From Microthrixaceae bacterium (GTDB taxonomy: Bacteria > Actinomycetota > Acidimicrobiia > Acidimicrobiales > Microtrichaceae), in assembly GCA_023957995.1 (NCBI GenBank), contig JAMLGK010000001.1:186001-250000 (forward strand): DNA of 64,000 nucleotides. Direction: 5' to 3'. Made by a program: the position numbers and the translations under genes. Shown here piece by piece: positions 7,493-17,359 of this stretch (position 1 is the first letter of the stretch; the number at the start of each line of letters is the position of its first letter). The notes below the pieces were generated by a model. It made no database searches and had not been told where the DNA came from. It worked only from the letters and a program-made list of their open reading frames with translations.

Positions 7493-9166
7493 TCACCGCC
7501 GGTCGGTACCGCCTTCGGCCATCTCGCGCGCCCAGCGGTAGTCGGCCTTGCCGGAGGGTGCACGGAGCACCACCGGCACCCGCACGATCACCTTGGGCAA
7601 CTTGTAGCGCGCTATGTGCTCGGCCATCACCGAGATGAGCTCCTCGTCATCGGGCTCGGGCCCGCGGAACGACACCACCGCGACGACCTCCTCGCCCCAG
7701 CGCTCACTCGGTCGGCCACAGACGACCGCGTCATCGACCGCGGGGTGGGCCTTCGCCGCGGTCTCGACCTCCTCGGCGAACACCTTCTCACCGCCGGTGT
7801 TGATGCACACCGAATCGCGCCCGAGCAGCTCGATGGTTCCGTCATCGGCCCAACGCGCCCGGTCTCCCGCCACCGCGTAGCGAACGCCGGCGATTTCGGG
7901 AAACGTCGCCTCGGTCTTGGCGGGGTCACCCAGGTAGCCGAGCGGCACGCGTCCCGCCTGGGCCAACCAGCCGACCTGCCCCACAGAATCAGGATCCGTC
8001 GGGGACAACACCCTGGAGCGGGTCTCGTCGAGCACGACAGCGGTGTCTCCCGGCGAGAAGCGTGAGACCGCCTCGGCGCCGGGCCTGGTGGTCGACACGC
8101 CCTGGCGGCCCGATTCGGTGGAACCCAGCACATCGACGATGGCGGCTCCGGGAAGCACCTCCTGCAACGCACGCTTGGTGCCCGGCGAGAGCACTGCACC
8201 CCCGGAGAGCACGTGGCGCACCGATCCGAGGTCGCGCGGGTGAGCACGCAGCTCATCGACCAGCGGTCGGGCCATCGGATCACCGACCAGCAACAGCGAG
8301 GTGACGCCGTGGCGCTCAGCCGCCTCGACCACGTCGGCCGGGTCGAAATGCGCGGGCCGGTCCTGTATAACCACCGTGCCGCCCGCCACCCAGGCCGACA
8401 GTGCGTTCCAGTGCGCCGCCCCGTGCATGAGGGGCGGGGCGGGCAGGGCCCGGACCGAACCCCTCGCCGCAGCCACCAGGTCATCCATGCAGCGGTACTC
8501 GGAGCCATCGCGTGCCTTCACCCCGAGCGCAGCTATCAGGAAGTCCTCCTGGCGCCACATGGCGCCCTTGGGCATCCCGGTCGTCCCGCCGGTGTAACAC
8601 AGGTAGATGTCGTCACCGGACCACTCCGCGGGTGATGGTTCCCCGACCGACGGCGAGGCATCCGAGAGCGCCTGCTCGAACTCGATCGCTCCGGGCAACA
8701 GCCCGCAGGACACGGGATGGCCGCTTCCGTCGGACACCTGCAGTATCAGCCGCGGCGCCCGGTCCAACATCGGGAGCACCTCGGCCAACGTGGGTGCGAA
8801 GCACTCCTGGATCACCACCGCGGCCGCGTTCGAGTCGGCGAGCAGGTAGGCGAGCTCCTCGGCCACGTAGCGGTAGTTCACGTTGAACGGTGCACAGCGT
8901 GCCTTCCATGCGCCCAACATCGACTCGAGATACTCGTTGCCGTTGTGCAGGTACAGCGCCACGTGGTCGTGCACCGACTCCCAGCGTGGAACCGAACCGA
9001 ACTCGCCGTGCACGCCCAGCCCGGCCGAGGCGAACACGTTGGCCAGCCTCGTGGTGCGCTCGGCCAGATCGGCCCAGGTGAAACGCCGATCCCGGTACAG
9101 CAGTGCCTCGCGGTCGGGATGGGCCGCGGCGATTGCGTCCGAGATGGCTGCCATGTTGAGTTCCAC
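7493..9166 (-). CDS. Fatty-acyl-CoA synthetase (AMP-forming, FadD-like)
   Basis: A 557-aa ANL-superfamily adenylating enzyme that activates a carboxylic or fatty acid with ATP and CoA. The P-loop-like motif CYTGGTTGMPKGAMW is present, as are an adenylate-binding segment, GDRARWADDGTIELLGRDS, and the C-terminal NTGGEKVFAEEVE hinge. The catalytic lysine is in SGKADYRW near the end. The start is uncertain: I favour the GTG at 9166, because relatives begin with an ELN segment. The ATG at 9154 is the alternative. With the acyl-CoA dehydrogenase at 23.5 kb it implies fatty-acid or aromatic-acid catabolism. Confidence 0.88.
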   Translation of the reverse strand: MELNMAAISDAIAAAHPDREALLYRDRRFTWADLAERTTRLANVFASAGLGVHGEFGSVPRWESVHDHVALYLHNGNEYLESMLGAWKARCAPFNVNYRYVAEELAYLLADSNAAAVVIQECFAPTLAEVLPMLDRAPRLILQVSDGSGHPVSCGLLPGAIEFEQALSDASPSVGEPSPAEWSGDDIYLCYTGGTTGMPKGAMWRQEDFLIAALGVKARDGSEYRCMDDLVAAARGSVRALPAPPLMHGAAHWNALSAWVAGGTVVIQDRPAHFDPADVVEAAERHGVTSLLLVGDPMARPLVDELRAHPRDLGSVRHVLSGGAVLSPGTKRALQEVLPGAAIVDVLGSTESGRQGVSTTRPGAEAVSRFSPGDTAVVLDETRSRVLSPTDPDSVGQVGWLAQAGRVPLGYLGDPAKTEATFPEIAGVRYAVAGDRARWADDGTIELLGRDSVCINTGGEKVFAEEVETAAKAHPAVDDAVVCGRPSERWGEEVVAVVSFRGPEPDDEELISVMAEHIARYKLPKVIVRVPVVLRAPSGKADYRWAREMAEGGTDRR

Positions 9167-9264
9167 GCCGGGCAATGAAAGCACATCGTGCCCCACTTGC
9201 CCCGAACCGGGCGCTCGCTCAGATGGCTCCCGGACAACCTGACAGCGATACGGCCGAGGGACCG

Positions 9265-9939
9265 ATGCCCACCGTTGCCATGTGCGAACCTCTCGGGATG
9301 CCACGCAGCGCGAGGGGACCCGCCGACTGGGCCCGTGCAGCCGAGGAGCTCGCCGACCGATCACCGCTCTCGGCGGAGCTGCTCGAACGCCACGGAGCGC
9401 CCCGCGGACTCCGCCACAGCCGGCCCGACCAGCGGTTCGAGGCGCTGGCACGCGCGATCACCCACCAGCAGTTGAGCGGGCGTGCGGCTTCGACGATCTG
9501 GGGTCGGGTGGCTCAGAGCGTCGGGACCCCGTCGGACCCGGCGGCATTCCTGGCCGCCAGCCACGACCAACTGCGAGCGGCGGGGCTCTCCAATGCCAAG
9601 GCACGCTCCCTGCACGACCTGGCAGCCCATGTGCAGGACGGCCGGCTCGACCTGCGCTCGACAGCCCGAATGGCCGACGAGGACGTGGTGGCCGCACTGG
9701 TCGAGGTGCGCGGCATAGGGGAGTGGTCCGCCCAGATGTTCCTCATCTCCTGTCTGGGTCGCACCGATGTCTGGCCGACCGGAGACGTGGGCGTGCGCAA
9801 CGGCTGGGCACAGGTCTCCGGCACCGACACCTGCACCGGGCCAGCAGAACTGGCACCGGTGGGCGATCCGTTCAGGCCGTACCGCAGCGTGCTCGCGTGG
9901 TGGTGCTGGCAGGAAGTCGACACAATGGTGCCCACATGA
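9265..9939 (+). CDS. alkA: DNA-3-methyladenine glycosylase II (AlkA-like)
   Basis: A 224-aa base-excision repair glycosylase of the helix-hairpin-helix superfamily, which removes alkylated purines from DNA. The hallmark VRGIGEWSAQMFLI lies at about residues 138-151. The following GRTDVWPTGDVGVR contains the catalytic aspartate (about Asp164). An upstream ITHQQLSGRAA helix is also typical. It lacks the N-terminal domain of E. coli AlkA, as do many bacterial relatives. The ATG at 9265 is preceded by GAGGGA at a good distance. Its stop overlaps the next start (ATGA). Confidence 0.88.
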   Translation: MPTVAMCEPLGMPRSARGPADWARAAEELADRSPLSAELLERHGAPRGLRHSRPDQRFEALARAITHQQLSGRAASTIWGRVAQSVGTPSDPAAFLAASHDQLRAAGLSNAKARSLHDLAAHVQDGRLDLRSTARMADEDVVAALVEVRGIGEWSAQMFLISCLGRTDVWPTGDVGVRNGWAQVSGTDTCTGPAELAPVGDPFRPYRSVLAWWCWQEVDTMVPT

Positions 9940-11378
9940 ACGAGCTGCCCGAACCCCCCGACCTGCTCTCGCCTTCGCTCGATGAACTGAGGGCCAGCGA
10001 CTTCGCCCACCTCGACGAGGCGGGTCACCGCTACTTCGACTACACCGGCGCCGGACTGGCAGCCAGGCGGCAGGTGGACGCCGCTCACTCCCTGCTGAGT
10101 TCGCACACCCTGGGCAACCCACACTCGGAGAACCCCACGAGCGCACCGGCGACCGAACTCGTCGACGAGGCCCGCCGGCGTGTCCTGGACTACTTCGGAG
10201 CCGAGGACCACGAGTGCATCTTCACCCAGAACGCCTCGGGAGCACTGAAGCTCGTGGGGGAGTCGTTCCCGTTCGGTCCACAGCGACCGTTCCTGCTCAG
10301 CGCCGACAACCACAACTCGGTGAACGGAATCCGCGAGTTCGCCCGGCGACGCAACGCACCGGGCAGCGTCGTCGCACTGGAACGGCCCAGCCTGCGAATC
10401 GACCTCTCACAGGCCCGATCGGCACTGCACAACCCCCCGCAGGGCAAACCGGGCCTGTTCGCGTTTCCGGCTCAGTCCAACTACTCCGGGGTGCAGCACC
10501 CCCTGAGCCTGGTCTCCGAAGCCCGTGACGCAGGTTGGCGGGTGCTGCTCGACACCGCTGCCTTCGCCCCCACCAATCGGCTCGACCTGACAGCGGTGCA
10601 GGCGGACTTCGTGTGTGTGAGCTTCTACAAGATGTTCGGCCTGCCCACCGGGGTCGGAGCGCTGATCGCACGACGCGATGCCCTGGCCGAACTGGAGCGA
10701 CCCTGGTTCGCCGGCGGCACCATCTCGATGGTGTCGGTGGTCGCCGACGACCACCGACTGGCGCCCGGCCATGCCGCCTTCGAGGACGGAACGGTCAACT
10801 TCGCCTCCATTCCCTCGGTCGTGGATGGTCTCGACCTGATCGAGAGCGTGGGGATCGACACGATCCACCAACGGGTGCACACCGCGACGTCTTTCCTCCT
10901 GGGCGCTCTGGGCGAACTGCGCCACAGCAACGGCGAACCACTCGTGCAGGTGCTCGGACCGAACGACCCCGCGGCCGAGGCCCGCGGCGGCACGATCGTG
11001 TTCAACGTCTATGACCCGAACGGGACCATGGTCCACGACGGAGTCGTCACCGAGGCCGCTTCGTCCGCTGGCATCTCGCTGCGCTGGGGATGCTTCTGCA
11101 ACCCCGGTTGCGGTGAGACCGCCCGGAACCTCTCCGCGACCGACATGGCCCCCTTCTTCGCCCGCACCGACGCGCCGGACTTCTGCGACCTGGACGACCG
11201 GATGTGGGACCTGCGCGGCAGCGGGGCGTCGGCTCTGCGTGCATCGGTCGGATGGGTCACCAACCGGGCCGACCTATCGGCCCTGCTGGAACTCCTGGCC
11301 GGCTTCCGGGACCGCACCGCAGAGTCACTGGGGTCACCCACACCGGAGTCGCGCCTCACCTCGCCGGACTCGCCCTGA
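9936..11378 (+). CDS. Class V aminotransferase-fold enzyme (cysteine desulfurase / MoCo-sulfurase-like)
   Basis: A 480-aa PLP enzyme of fold type I. N-terminal features (YFDYTGAGL, then NPHSENPTS) match the cysteine-desulfurase-like group that includes molybdenum-cofactor sulfurases. The cofactor lysine is in CVSFYKMFGLPTGVG (about residue 232). A cysteine-containing LRWGCFCNPGCGE lies where the desulfurase active loop is expected. These enzymes take sulfur from cysteine, or perform related C-S or C-N chemistry. Sulfur donation is attractive because the window also holds a rhodanese and TtuA/TtuB, but the genes are not adjacent. It is coupled to alkA by a four-base overlap. Confidence 0.78.
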   Translation: MNELPEPPDLLSPSLDELRASDFAHLDEAGHRYFDYTGAGLAARRQVDAAHSLLSSHTLGNPHSENPTSAPATELVDEARRRVLDYFGAEDHECIFTQNASGALKLVGESFPFGPQRPFLLSADNHNSVNGIREFARRRNAPGSVVALERPSLRIDLSQARSALHNPPQGKPGLFAFPAQSNYSGVQHPLSLVSEARDAGWRVLLDTAAFAPTNRLDLTAVQADFVCVSFYKMFGLPTGVGALIARRDALAELERPWFAGGTISMVSVVADDHRLAPGHAAFEDGTVNFASIPSVVDGLDLIESVGIDTIHQRVHTATSFLLGALGELRHSNGEPLVQVLGPNDPAAEARGGTIVFNVYDPNGTMVHDGVVTEAASSAGISLRWGCFCNPGCGETARNLSATDMAPFFARTDAPDFCDLDDRMWDLRGSGASALRASVGWVTNRADLSALLELLAGFRDRTAESLGSPTPESRLTSPDSP

Positions 11379-11399
11379 CCCACCGCACCGGGTGTGGTC

Positions 11400-11419
11400 C
11401 GCCCGCCGACCAGCGGGCG
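11400..11419. terminator. Hairpin between convergent genes
   Basis: CGCCCGC and GCGGGCG form a seven-base stem with a six-base loop, midway between the aminotransferase stop (11378) and the ABC ATPase stop (11437). A bidirectional terminator is likely, though no T-run follows. Confidence 0.45.
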
Positions 11420-11436
11420 ATCGCCTGTCAGCGAGG

Positions 11437-12465
11437 TCAGCGAGCGGCGATCTCGACCGGGGTGACCAGGGGATGGTGACAGGCGACGAAGTGGTCGTCG
11501 TCGACCGGCTGCATCTGGGGTTCGGCCTGGGCGCAGACGTCGGTGGCCCGGTCGCAACGGGTGCGGAACCGACAACCCGACGGAGGGTCGATCGGCGAGG
11601 GAAGGTCGCCGCCGAGGTGCTCCTTCTCGTCGGTGGCGACCTCGGGATCGGGCACCGGGATCGCATCGAGCAGCGCCGAGGTGTAGGGGTGCGACGGTGA
11701 GGTGTAGAGCTCCTGTGGAGGACCGATCTCGCACAGCTTGCCGAGGTACATCACCGCGACGCGGTCCGAGACGTTCTTGACCACGGCCAGGTCGTGGGCC
11801 ACGAAGACCAGCGTGAGCCCGTAGCGCGCCTTCATGTCCTCCAGGAGATTGAGGATCTGGGCCTGCACCGACACGTCGAGGGCCGACACCGGTTCGTCGC
11901 AGATGATCAGGTCGGGGTCGGTCACCACCGCCCGAGCGATCGAGATCCGCTGGCACTGCCCGCCGGAGAACTCGTGGGGCTTGCGCTCCGCCGCGGCATC
12001 CACGTCGATCCCGACGGTCTCGAGCACCTCGTTGACCTTGGCCCGCCGCTGCTCGGCGTCGCCCAGGTTCCAGATCCGAAGCGGCTCCTCGACGATGTCG
12101 GCCACCGCGCGCCGCGGGTTCAACGACGAGATCGGGTCCTGGAAGATCATCTGCATCCGCGGCCGCGTGGCCCGCAGGGCGGAACCCTTCAGCGCGGTCA
12201 GTTCGGTGTCTCCGAGCTTCACCATTCCGCGGGTGGGGCGCGGCAGCTGCATGATCGCCTTGCCGGTGGTCGACTTGCCGCAACCCGATTCGCCCACGAG
12301 CCCCAGGGTCTCACCCTTGTGCAGGTCGAAACTCACGTTGGACACCGCGGACACCTTGCGTCCCCGGCCCACAGGGAACTCCATCACGAGGTTCTCCACG
12401 CGCAGCAGCGCGTCCTCGGGATTGCGCATGTGTGCTGATCCGCTACCGGCCATCTTGTGCTCCAT
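11437..12465 (-). CDS. Peptide-type ABC importer ATPase, second subunit (OppF/DppF-like)
   Basis: A 342-aa cytoplasmic ATPase. Walker A is GLVGESGCGKSTTG, the signature is FSGGQCQRISIARA, and Walker B is LIICDEPVSALD. The C-terminal oligopeptide-transporter region has CRFRTRCDRATDVC with its conserved cysteines, typical of OppD/OppF and often an iron-sulfur or metal site. The start at 12465 overlaps the preceding ATPase gene by 23 bases; an internal ATG at 12453 is possible. As last gene of the importer operon it pairs with the OppD-like subunit to power uptake. Confidence 0.92.
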   Translation of the reverse strand: MEHKMAGSGSAHMRNPEDALLRVENLVMEFPVGRGRKVSAVSNVSFDLHKGETLGLVGESGCGKSTTGKAIMQLPRPTRGMVKLGDTELTALKGSALRATRPRMQMIFQDPISSLNPRRAVADIVEEPLRIWNLGDAEQRRAKVNEVLETVGIDVDAAAERKPHEFSGGQCQRISIARAVVTDPDLIICDEPVSALDVSVQAQILNLLEDMKARYGLTLVFVAHDLAVVKNVSDRVAVMYLGKLCEIGPPQELYTSPSHPYTSALLDAIPVPDPEVATDEKEHLGGDLPSPIDPPSGCRFRTRCDRATDVCAQAEPQMQPVDDDHFVACHHPLVTPVEIAAR

Positions 12466-13564
12466 CGGACGCGGAGCCCGGAGGAGGACTGCTGATGAGC
12501 AGGCCCTGGGCGGTCAGGCGGTCCTTGATCTCGATCGTTTCGGGTGAATCCACCGGGTAGTGGCACGCGAACAGGTGCGTGTCGTCTCCGTCCACCGGTG
12601 TGAGTGCGGGCAATTCGGTGAGGCAGCGCTCGCGGACATACGGGCACCGGGGGGCGAACGGACACCCCTCGGGAGGGTTGACCAGATCCGGTGGTCTGCC
12701 CCCGATCGCGGCGAGGCGTGTGTGTGGCGGATCAGCGAGCTTGGGAATCGCGGAGAGCAGAGCCTCGGTGTAGGGCATCTTCATGTCGGCGAAGAGCGTG
12801 CGGGTCGGGGCCTTCTCGACGATCCGACCGGCGTACATCACCACGATCTCCTGGGCCCGCCCGGCGACGACACCGAGGTCGTGGGTGACGAGGATCATCG
12901 CCATGAACCGTTCACGCTGCTGTTCCTCGAGAAGGTCGAGCACCTGCGCCTGGACCGTCACGTCGAGAGCCGTGGTGGGTTCGTCGGCGAACAGCAGCTT
13001 GGGGCCACATGCGAGGGCCACGGCGATCACCACGCGCTGGCGCATTCCGCCTGACATCTCGTGGGGATAGCTGCTGAAGCGCTTCTCGGGCTCGGGGATG
13101 CGCACCGACCGCAGGAGTTCGACCGCCGTGTCCTTGGCGGTGGAGCGGTCCATGTCGAGGTGGAACCGGAGTGATTCGGTGATCTGCTTGCCGATCTTCA
13201 TGACCGGGTTGAGTGCAGTCATCGGGTCCTGGAAGATCATCGCCATCTCGGTGCCCCAGAGTTCGCGGTACTCCTTGTCGCCCCAGTCCGAAAGCTCCTT
13301 GCCCTCGAAGACGATCGAGCCGGTCCGCTCAGCGGTGGAGGCCGGGAGCAGCCCCATGATCGAACGCGAGAGCACCGACTTTCCCGAGCCGGACTCGCCG
13401 ACGATCCCCAGGGTGCGGCCCCGTTCGAGTGAGAGGCTGACGCCGTTCACGGCACCGACGCGACCCCTCGGACTCGCAAAGGAGGTGCTGAGGTCGGTGA
13501 CCTCGAGGATGGGACCTGTACCCGGTACCGGGACGGGGCTGGCAGCGGTGTCGGCGAGGCTCAC
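12443..13564 (-). CDS. Peptide-type ABC importer ATPase, first subunit (OppD/DppD-like)
   Basis: A 373-aa ATPase. Walker A is [15 protein letters not shown], the signature is [12 protein letters not shown], and Walker B is [14 protein letters not shown]-terminal cysteine segment ([14 protein letters not shown]) is characteristic of oligopeptide and nickel ABC ATPases. It is slightly longer than usual because of tails at both ends. Its start overlaps the upstream permease stop by four bases. It forms a heterodimer with the downstream ATPase. Confidence 0.93.
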   Translation of the reverse strand: MSLADTAASPVPVPGTGPILEVTDLSTSFASPRGRVGAVNGVSLSLERGRTLGIVGESGSGKSVLSRSIMGLLPASTAERTGSIVFEGKELSDWGDKEYRELWGTEMAMIFQDPMTALNPVMKIGKQITESLRFHLDMDRSTAKDTAVELLRSVRIPEPEKRFSSYPHEMSGGMRQRVVIAVALACGPKLLFADEPTTALDVTVQAQVLDLLEEQQRERFMAMILVTHDLGVVAGRAQEIVVMYAGRIVEKAPTRTLFADMKMPYTEALLSAIPKLADPPHTRLAAIGGRPPDLVNPPEGCPFAPRCPYVRERCLTELPALTPVDGDDTHLFACHYPVDSPETIEIKDRLTAQGLLISSPPPGSASDGAQDGR

Positions 13565-14544
13565 AGCTGACCCTCCCTGACCTCGAAGCGTTGGCTGATC
13601 ACGTCACCCAGGAAGTTGAGCGACAACACGGTGAAGAAGAGCACGACCGATGTGAACAACACGATGTGTGGCGCCTGACGGAGCTGACCGCGGGCCTCGG
13701 CAATGATGTTGCCCCACGACGGAGTCGGCAGTTGGACCCCCACGCCGAACACGCTCAGCCCGCCCTCGGCGATGATCGCCACGCCGACGCCGAGAAGTGC
13801 GATCGACAACATCGCCGGCACCACGTTGGGAAGAACGTCGCGGAACATGATCCGGAAGTTCTTCGCACCCATCGCCTTGGCAGCGGTCACGAACTCGCGC
13901 TCGGACCAGGCGAGCGTGTTCGCCCGCGTGATGCGGCCGAGTATCGGGATCGACACGACCCCGAGGCCCACGATGACGACGCCGATCCTGCGGGCGGAAC
14001 TCACATCGTCCGCGGATGCCAGCACCGTCACCAGCGACAGGGCGAGCACGAACTGCGGGATGGCGAGCAGCAGGCTCATCAGCGGCGTGACGATGGCGTC
14101 GACACGGCCCCGGAAGAATCCGGTGATGAGACCCAGCAGACCGCCGACGGCCAGACCGACCGCCACCGCTCCGAAGCCCACCGCGAAGCTGGCCCGTCCG
14201 CCCCAGATGATCCGCGAGAGCAGGTCGCGTCCGAGTGCGTCTCCGCCCAGCAGGTGACCGCTGCTCGGCCCCTGGCGTGCGATCTCGGGGAAGGTCTCGG
14301 TCGGATCGGGAATCGGCAGCACCGGCGCCAGGATGGCGAGCAGCAACATCACGACCAGCCAGGTGATCGCGATCCAGGCGGCGATGCCGAGCTTGCGCTT
14401 GTGCTCCGCGTCCGGTGGACCCTCTGGAATCGTGTCGCCGATACCGATACCGACCGCTTCGGCGGTCGCCATCGCAGACGGTGCGAGGCCGATACCGGTG
14501 GTCTCGGCCTCGTCGTGGCCCCGATAGGGGAGGTGATCACTCAT
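13561..14544 (-). CDS. Peptide-type ABC importer permease (OppC/DppC-like)
   Basis: A 327-aa inner-membrane permease. A 45-residue cytoplasmic tail precedes the first membrane helix (IAWIAITWLVVMLLLAILAP). A periplasmic loop with GGDALGRDLLSRIIWG is diagnostic of DppC/OppC permeases, and five more helices follow. The EAA loop that docks the ATPase is recognisable around ANTLAWSEREFVTAAKAMGA. It overlaps the OppD-like start by four bases and the upstream permease by one base, so all four transporter genes are coupled. Confidence 0.93.
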   Translation of the reverse strand: MSDHLPYRGHDEAETTGIGLAPSAMATAEAVGIGIGDTIPEGPPDAEHKRKLGIAAWIAITWLVVMLLLAILAPVLPIPDPTETFPEIARQGPSSGHLLGGDALGRDLLSRIIWGGRASFAVGFGAVAVGLAVGGLLGLITGFFRGRVDAIVTPLMSLLLAIPQFVLALSLVTVLASADDVSSARRIGVVIVGLGVVSIPILGRITRANTLAWSEREFVTAAKAMGAKNFRIMFRDVLPNVVPAMLSIALLGVGVAIIAEGGLSVFGVGVQLPTPSWGNIIAEARGQLRQAPHIVLFTSVVLFFTVLSLNFLGDVISQRFEVREGQL

Positions 14545-15503
14545 CAGGCGGACCTCTCGTTACGGATCCGGGGATCGAGAACTGTGTACAGAAGATCTAC
14601 GCCGAAGTTCACGATCACGTAGATGATCGCGATGATCGCCACGAGCGACTGGAAGGCGACGATCTGGCGTTGCCCGATCGCCTCCTGGAGCATGAATCCC
14701 ATACCGGGGATCTGGAAGAGCACCTCGACGATCAGGGCTCCACCGATCAGCGTTCCGACGTTCAGTCCCGCCACGGTCAGCAGCGTGAGCGACGAAGGCC
14801 GCAACGCATGGCGGAACAGGATCCGCTTGGAACGCATGCCCTTGGCCTTGGCCAGGAGGATGAAGTCCTGCTGCAGCGTGGCGATCATGTCGGATCGCAG
14901 CAGGCGCATGTAGATGGCGATCTGGCCGACCGCCAGGGTGATGCAGGGGAGCACCATCTTCTCGAAGTGCTCAGCGGGATTCTCGGTTATCGGCGTGTAA
15001 CCGGAAGTGGGAAAAATCTTCCACTTCACCCCCAGGTAGTACTGGAGCACCAGCGCGAGCGCGAAGTTGGGTATCGCCAGCATGGCGAACGCGGTCGTGT
15101 TGCTCATCCGGTCGAAGAAGGTGTCCTTCTTCGCTGCAGCGAACACAGCGACCGGTATGGCGATGATGAGCGCCAGGATCTGGGAGTACAACACCAACTG
15201 GGCCGACTTCGGGAAGGCCTCCTTGAGGCGGTCCCAGACCGGCCTCTTGGAGGACACCGTGTAGTAGTTGCCCATGTCGCCGGTGACGAACCCACTGAGC
15301 CAGGTGCCGTAGCGGGCGATGAAGGGTTGGTCGAGGTCGAGATCCTCGCGCACCGCCTCGCGCTGCTCATCGCTGCCGAACGGCACCAGGACCTCGACGG
15401 GATCCCCGGGCAGGAGCTCGAGGAGGAACGCCGAGAACAGCGTCACGGCCAGAACCGTGATGATCAGCTGTGCAAGCCGCTTGAGCAGGCCGCCGGCGGT
15501 CAT
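14544..15503 (-). CDS. Peptide-type ABC importer permease (OppB/DppB-like)
   Basis: A 319-aa permease with an N-terminal membrane helix, then ELLPGDPVEVLVPFG, a motif of DppB/OppB permeases. Further helices follow, with an EAA-like loop (LRSDMIATLQQDFILLAKAKG). It begins 46 bases after the stop of the last binding-protein gene, so it is probably co-transcribed with it. No clear Shine-Dalgarno precedes the ATG at 15503. With its partner it forms the membrane channel used by the binding proteins. Confidence 0.92.
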   Translation of the reverse strand: MTAGGLLKRLAQLIITVLAVTLFSAFLLELLPGDPVEVLVPFGSDEQREAVREDLDLDQPFIARYGTWLSGFVTGDMGNYYTVSSKRPVWDRLKEAFPKSAQLVLYSQILALIIAIPVAVFAAAKKDTFFDRMSNTTAFAMLAIPNFALALVLQYYLGVKWKIFPTSGYTPITENPAEHFEKMVLPCITLAVGQIAIYMRLLRSDMIATLQQDFILLAKAKGMRSKRILFRHALRPSSLTLLTVAGLNVGTLIGGALIVEVLFQIPGMGFMLQEAIGQRQIVAFQSLVAIIAIIYVIVNFGVDLLYTVLDPRIRNERSA

Positions 15504-15549
15504 GGTTGGACCACCGATTGCACTCGGTCAGATTGTGCCCCGGTACGGC

Positions 15550-17205
15550 TCACTGAGAGATCCACACACCAGACACGGGATGGCCGGTGGCCAACCCCGG
15601 GAACGGCGCCGAACCGTCCGGGAGGTCGGGGCCGAGGATTCCGTTGACGTCCGGGGCGGTGCCGATGGTCCAGTTAGACCAGTTGGTCCACACGTTGTAC
15701 ATCTTCTCGCTGAACAGCTTGTTGATGTCCTCGTAGATGGTGGCCCGCTCGGCCTGGTCGGCCGTCGTGCGGCCCTGGTCGAGGAGTTCGTTCATCTGGG
15801 CGTCATCGAACTTGCCGAAGTTGACCGGAGAACCTCCGTACCACCAGTTGTACTGGGTGTCAGGATCGCCACCCGGATGGTTGCGCCAGTACATGGACTG
15901 CCAGTCATCACCGAGGGCGGTGTTGATCTGTGCGGCCTGTTCGATCGGCTTCAGGTTCACGTCCATCCCGGCGGCCTTGGCCTTCTGCTGGATGAAGCTG
16001 GTGATCTGGACCGTCGCGGCGCTGTTCGCCGATGTGATCGTGAACGACAACGGCTCACCGGTCTCGGACTCGTACTCCGCCACCAGCTCCTTGGCCTTGT
16101 CGAGGTCGAAGGACGGGAATCCGGTGTCCTCGAGGTAGCCGGTCACGCCCTTGGCGAAGGGCCCCGACGCCATCGTCATCTGATCGAGGAACACCACGGT
16201 GTTCATCTCGTCCCGGTTGAGCGCATAGGCGACCGCCTGGCGGGCGGTCTGGTTGTCGAACGGCGGCTTCGAGGTGTTGAACATGAGGTAGGAGACCTCG
16301 GAGAACTGGTCTGACTTGACCTCGCCGAGGCTCCCGGCCTCCTTGCCCAGACCGACCTGCTCGATGCTCGAAGCATCGTTGGTGTGCATGCCGTTGATCT
16401 CGCCGGACTCGAGAGCGTTGACCCTCGAGGTCTCCTCGACGAAGGGGCGGTACTCGACGCTGTCGAGATAGGGGAGCTGGTTGCCGTCGGCATCGGTACG
16501 CCAGTAGTCGGGGTTCTTGGATGCGGTCAGGTGATCGTTGACCACCCACTCATCGAGCTTGAACGGACCGGTGCCGATCAGGTTCTTGTCGCAGGTGTCG
16601 GGATCGTCCAACTGGGCCTGTGCGACCATCCCGACCCGGCCGGAGCCGTACAGGGTGGCAGGGAAGGCAGGCCACGGGACCGATGTGGTGACCTTGACCG
16701 TGAGGTCGTCGACCACGTCCACCGAGGCCACGTCCTCGAACACGAACACGAACAACAACGGCGAGCGCGCCGGGTAGGCACCACGGTATGCATCGAGGTT
16801 GTTCTTCACGACGGTCGCGTCGAGGTCGGTGCCGTCGTGGAACTTGATTCCCTCACGCAGGGTGATGGTCCACTCGGTGTAGTCCTCGTTGGGCTCAACC
16901 GACTCGGCGAGGAAGGGGACGTACTCATCCTTGTCGTTGGGCGCCGTGAGGGTGTCGTAGATCGTCTTGGCGACCTGGATGCCCGAGATCGCCAGCTGGG
17001 ACTCGGGTAGGCACCAACCGCCGGAGGTCTCTGCTTCGAGCCCGTAGCTGAGGTTGCCGCCGGCCACCGGGGTACCCGTATCGCCACCACCTCCGTCATC
17101 GGACCCGCCATCACCGCTGTCGTCACCGCCGCCACAGGCTGCAGCGACGAGCGAGAGTGCGAGCAGTCCGGCGATGACCAAAAAGCTCCGAGGTGTGCGC
17201 TTCAA
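15550..17205 (-). CDS. ABC substrate-binding lipoprotein, paralogue 1 (family 5)
   Basis: A 551-aa extracytoplasmic binding protein of the peptide/nickel family 5. The signal peptide ends in a lipobox-like AAAC, followed by a Gly/Asp-rich linker that would tether the mature protein to the membrane. Conserved blocks include TLREGIKFHDGT, DLDATVVKNN and NPDYWRTDADGNQLPYLD. A cysteine in GGWC and another in DDPDTCDKN occur in all four paralogues and may form a disulfide. I chose the TTG at 17205 because it is preceded by GGGGGAA and opens directly onto a lysine/arginine signal-peptide start. It is the copy closest to the permeases. Confidence 0.9.
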   Translation of the reverse strand: MKRTPRSFLVIAGLLALSLVAAACGGGDDSGDGGSDDGGGGDTGTPVAGGNLSYGLEAETSGGWCLPESQLAISGIQVAKTIYDTLTAPNDKDEYVPFLAESVEPNEDYTEWTITLREGIKFHDGTDLDATVVKNNLDAYRGAYPARSPLLFVFVFEDVASVDVVDDLTVKVTTSVPWPAFPATLYGSGRVGMVAQAQLDDPDTCDKNLIGTGPFKLDEWVVNDHLTASKNPDYWRTDADGNQLPYLDSVEYRPFVEETSRVNALESGEINGMHTNDASSIEQVGLGKEAGSLGEVKSDQFSEVSYLMFNTSKPPFDNQTARQAVAYALNRDEMNTVVFLDQMTMASGPFAKGVTGYLEDTGFPSFDLDKAKELVAEYESETGEPLSFTITSANSAATVQITSFIQQKAKAAGMDVNLKPIEQAAQINTALGDDWQSMYWRNHPGGDPDTQYNWWYGGSPVNFGKFDDAQMNELLDQGRTTADQAERATIYEDINKLFSEKMYNVWTNWSNWTIGTAPDVNGILGPDLPDGSAPFPGLATGHPVSGVWISQ

Positions 17206-17283
17206 AAGAATTCCCCCTGATTGTGTCCCCACGGCCGCCCCCGGGAACTGTGTTTCGAAATCGCTGTTCCGGCTGTGAGTTGT

Positions 17284-17299
17284 CACTGTAGTCACAGTG
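17284..17299. promoter_or_regulatory. Small inverted repeat upstream of binding protein 1
   Basis: CACTGT-AGTC-ACAGTG lies 79 bases upstream of the TTG start, in the 154-base gap between paralogues 1 and 2. It could be an operator or a hairpin in the leader; there is no direct evidence for either. Confidence 0.25.
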
Positions 17300-17359
17300 T
17301 CCGCCGTAGATGTGCTGGTCGTGATCGCTGGTCGACTTCGGGTGCTCTGCGGCCTCAAG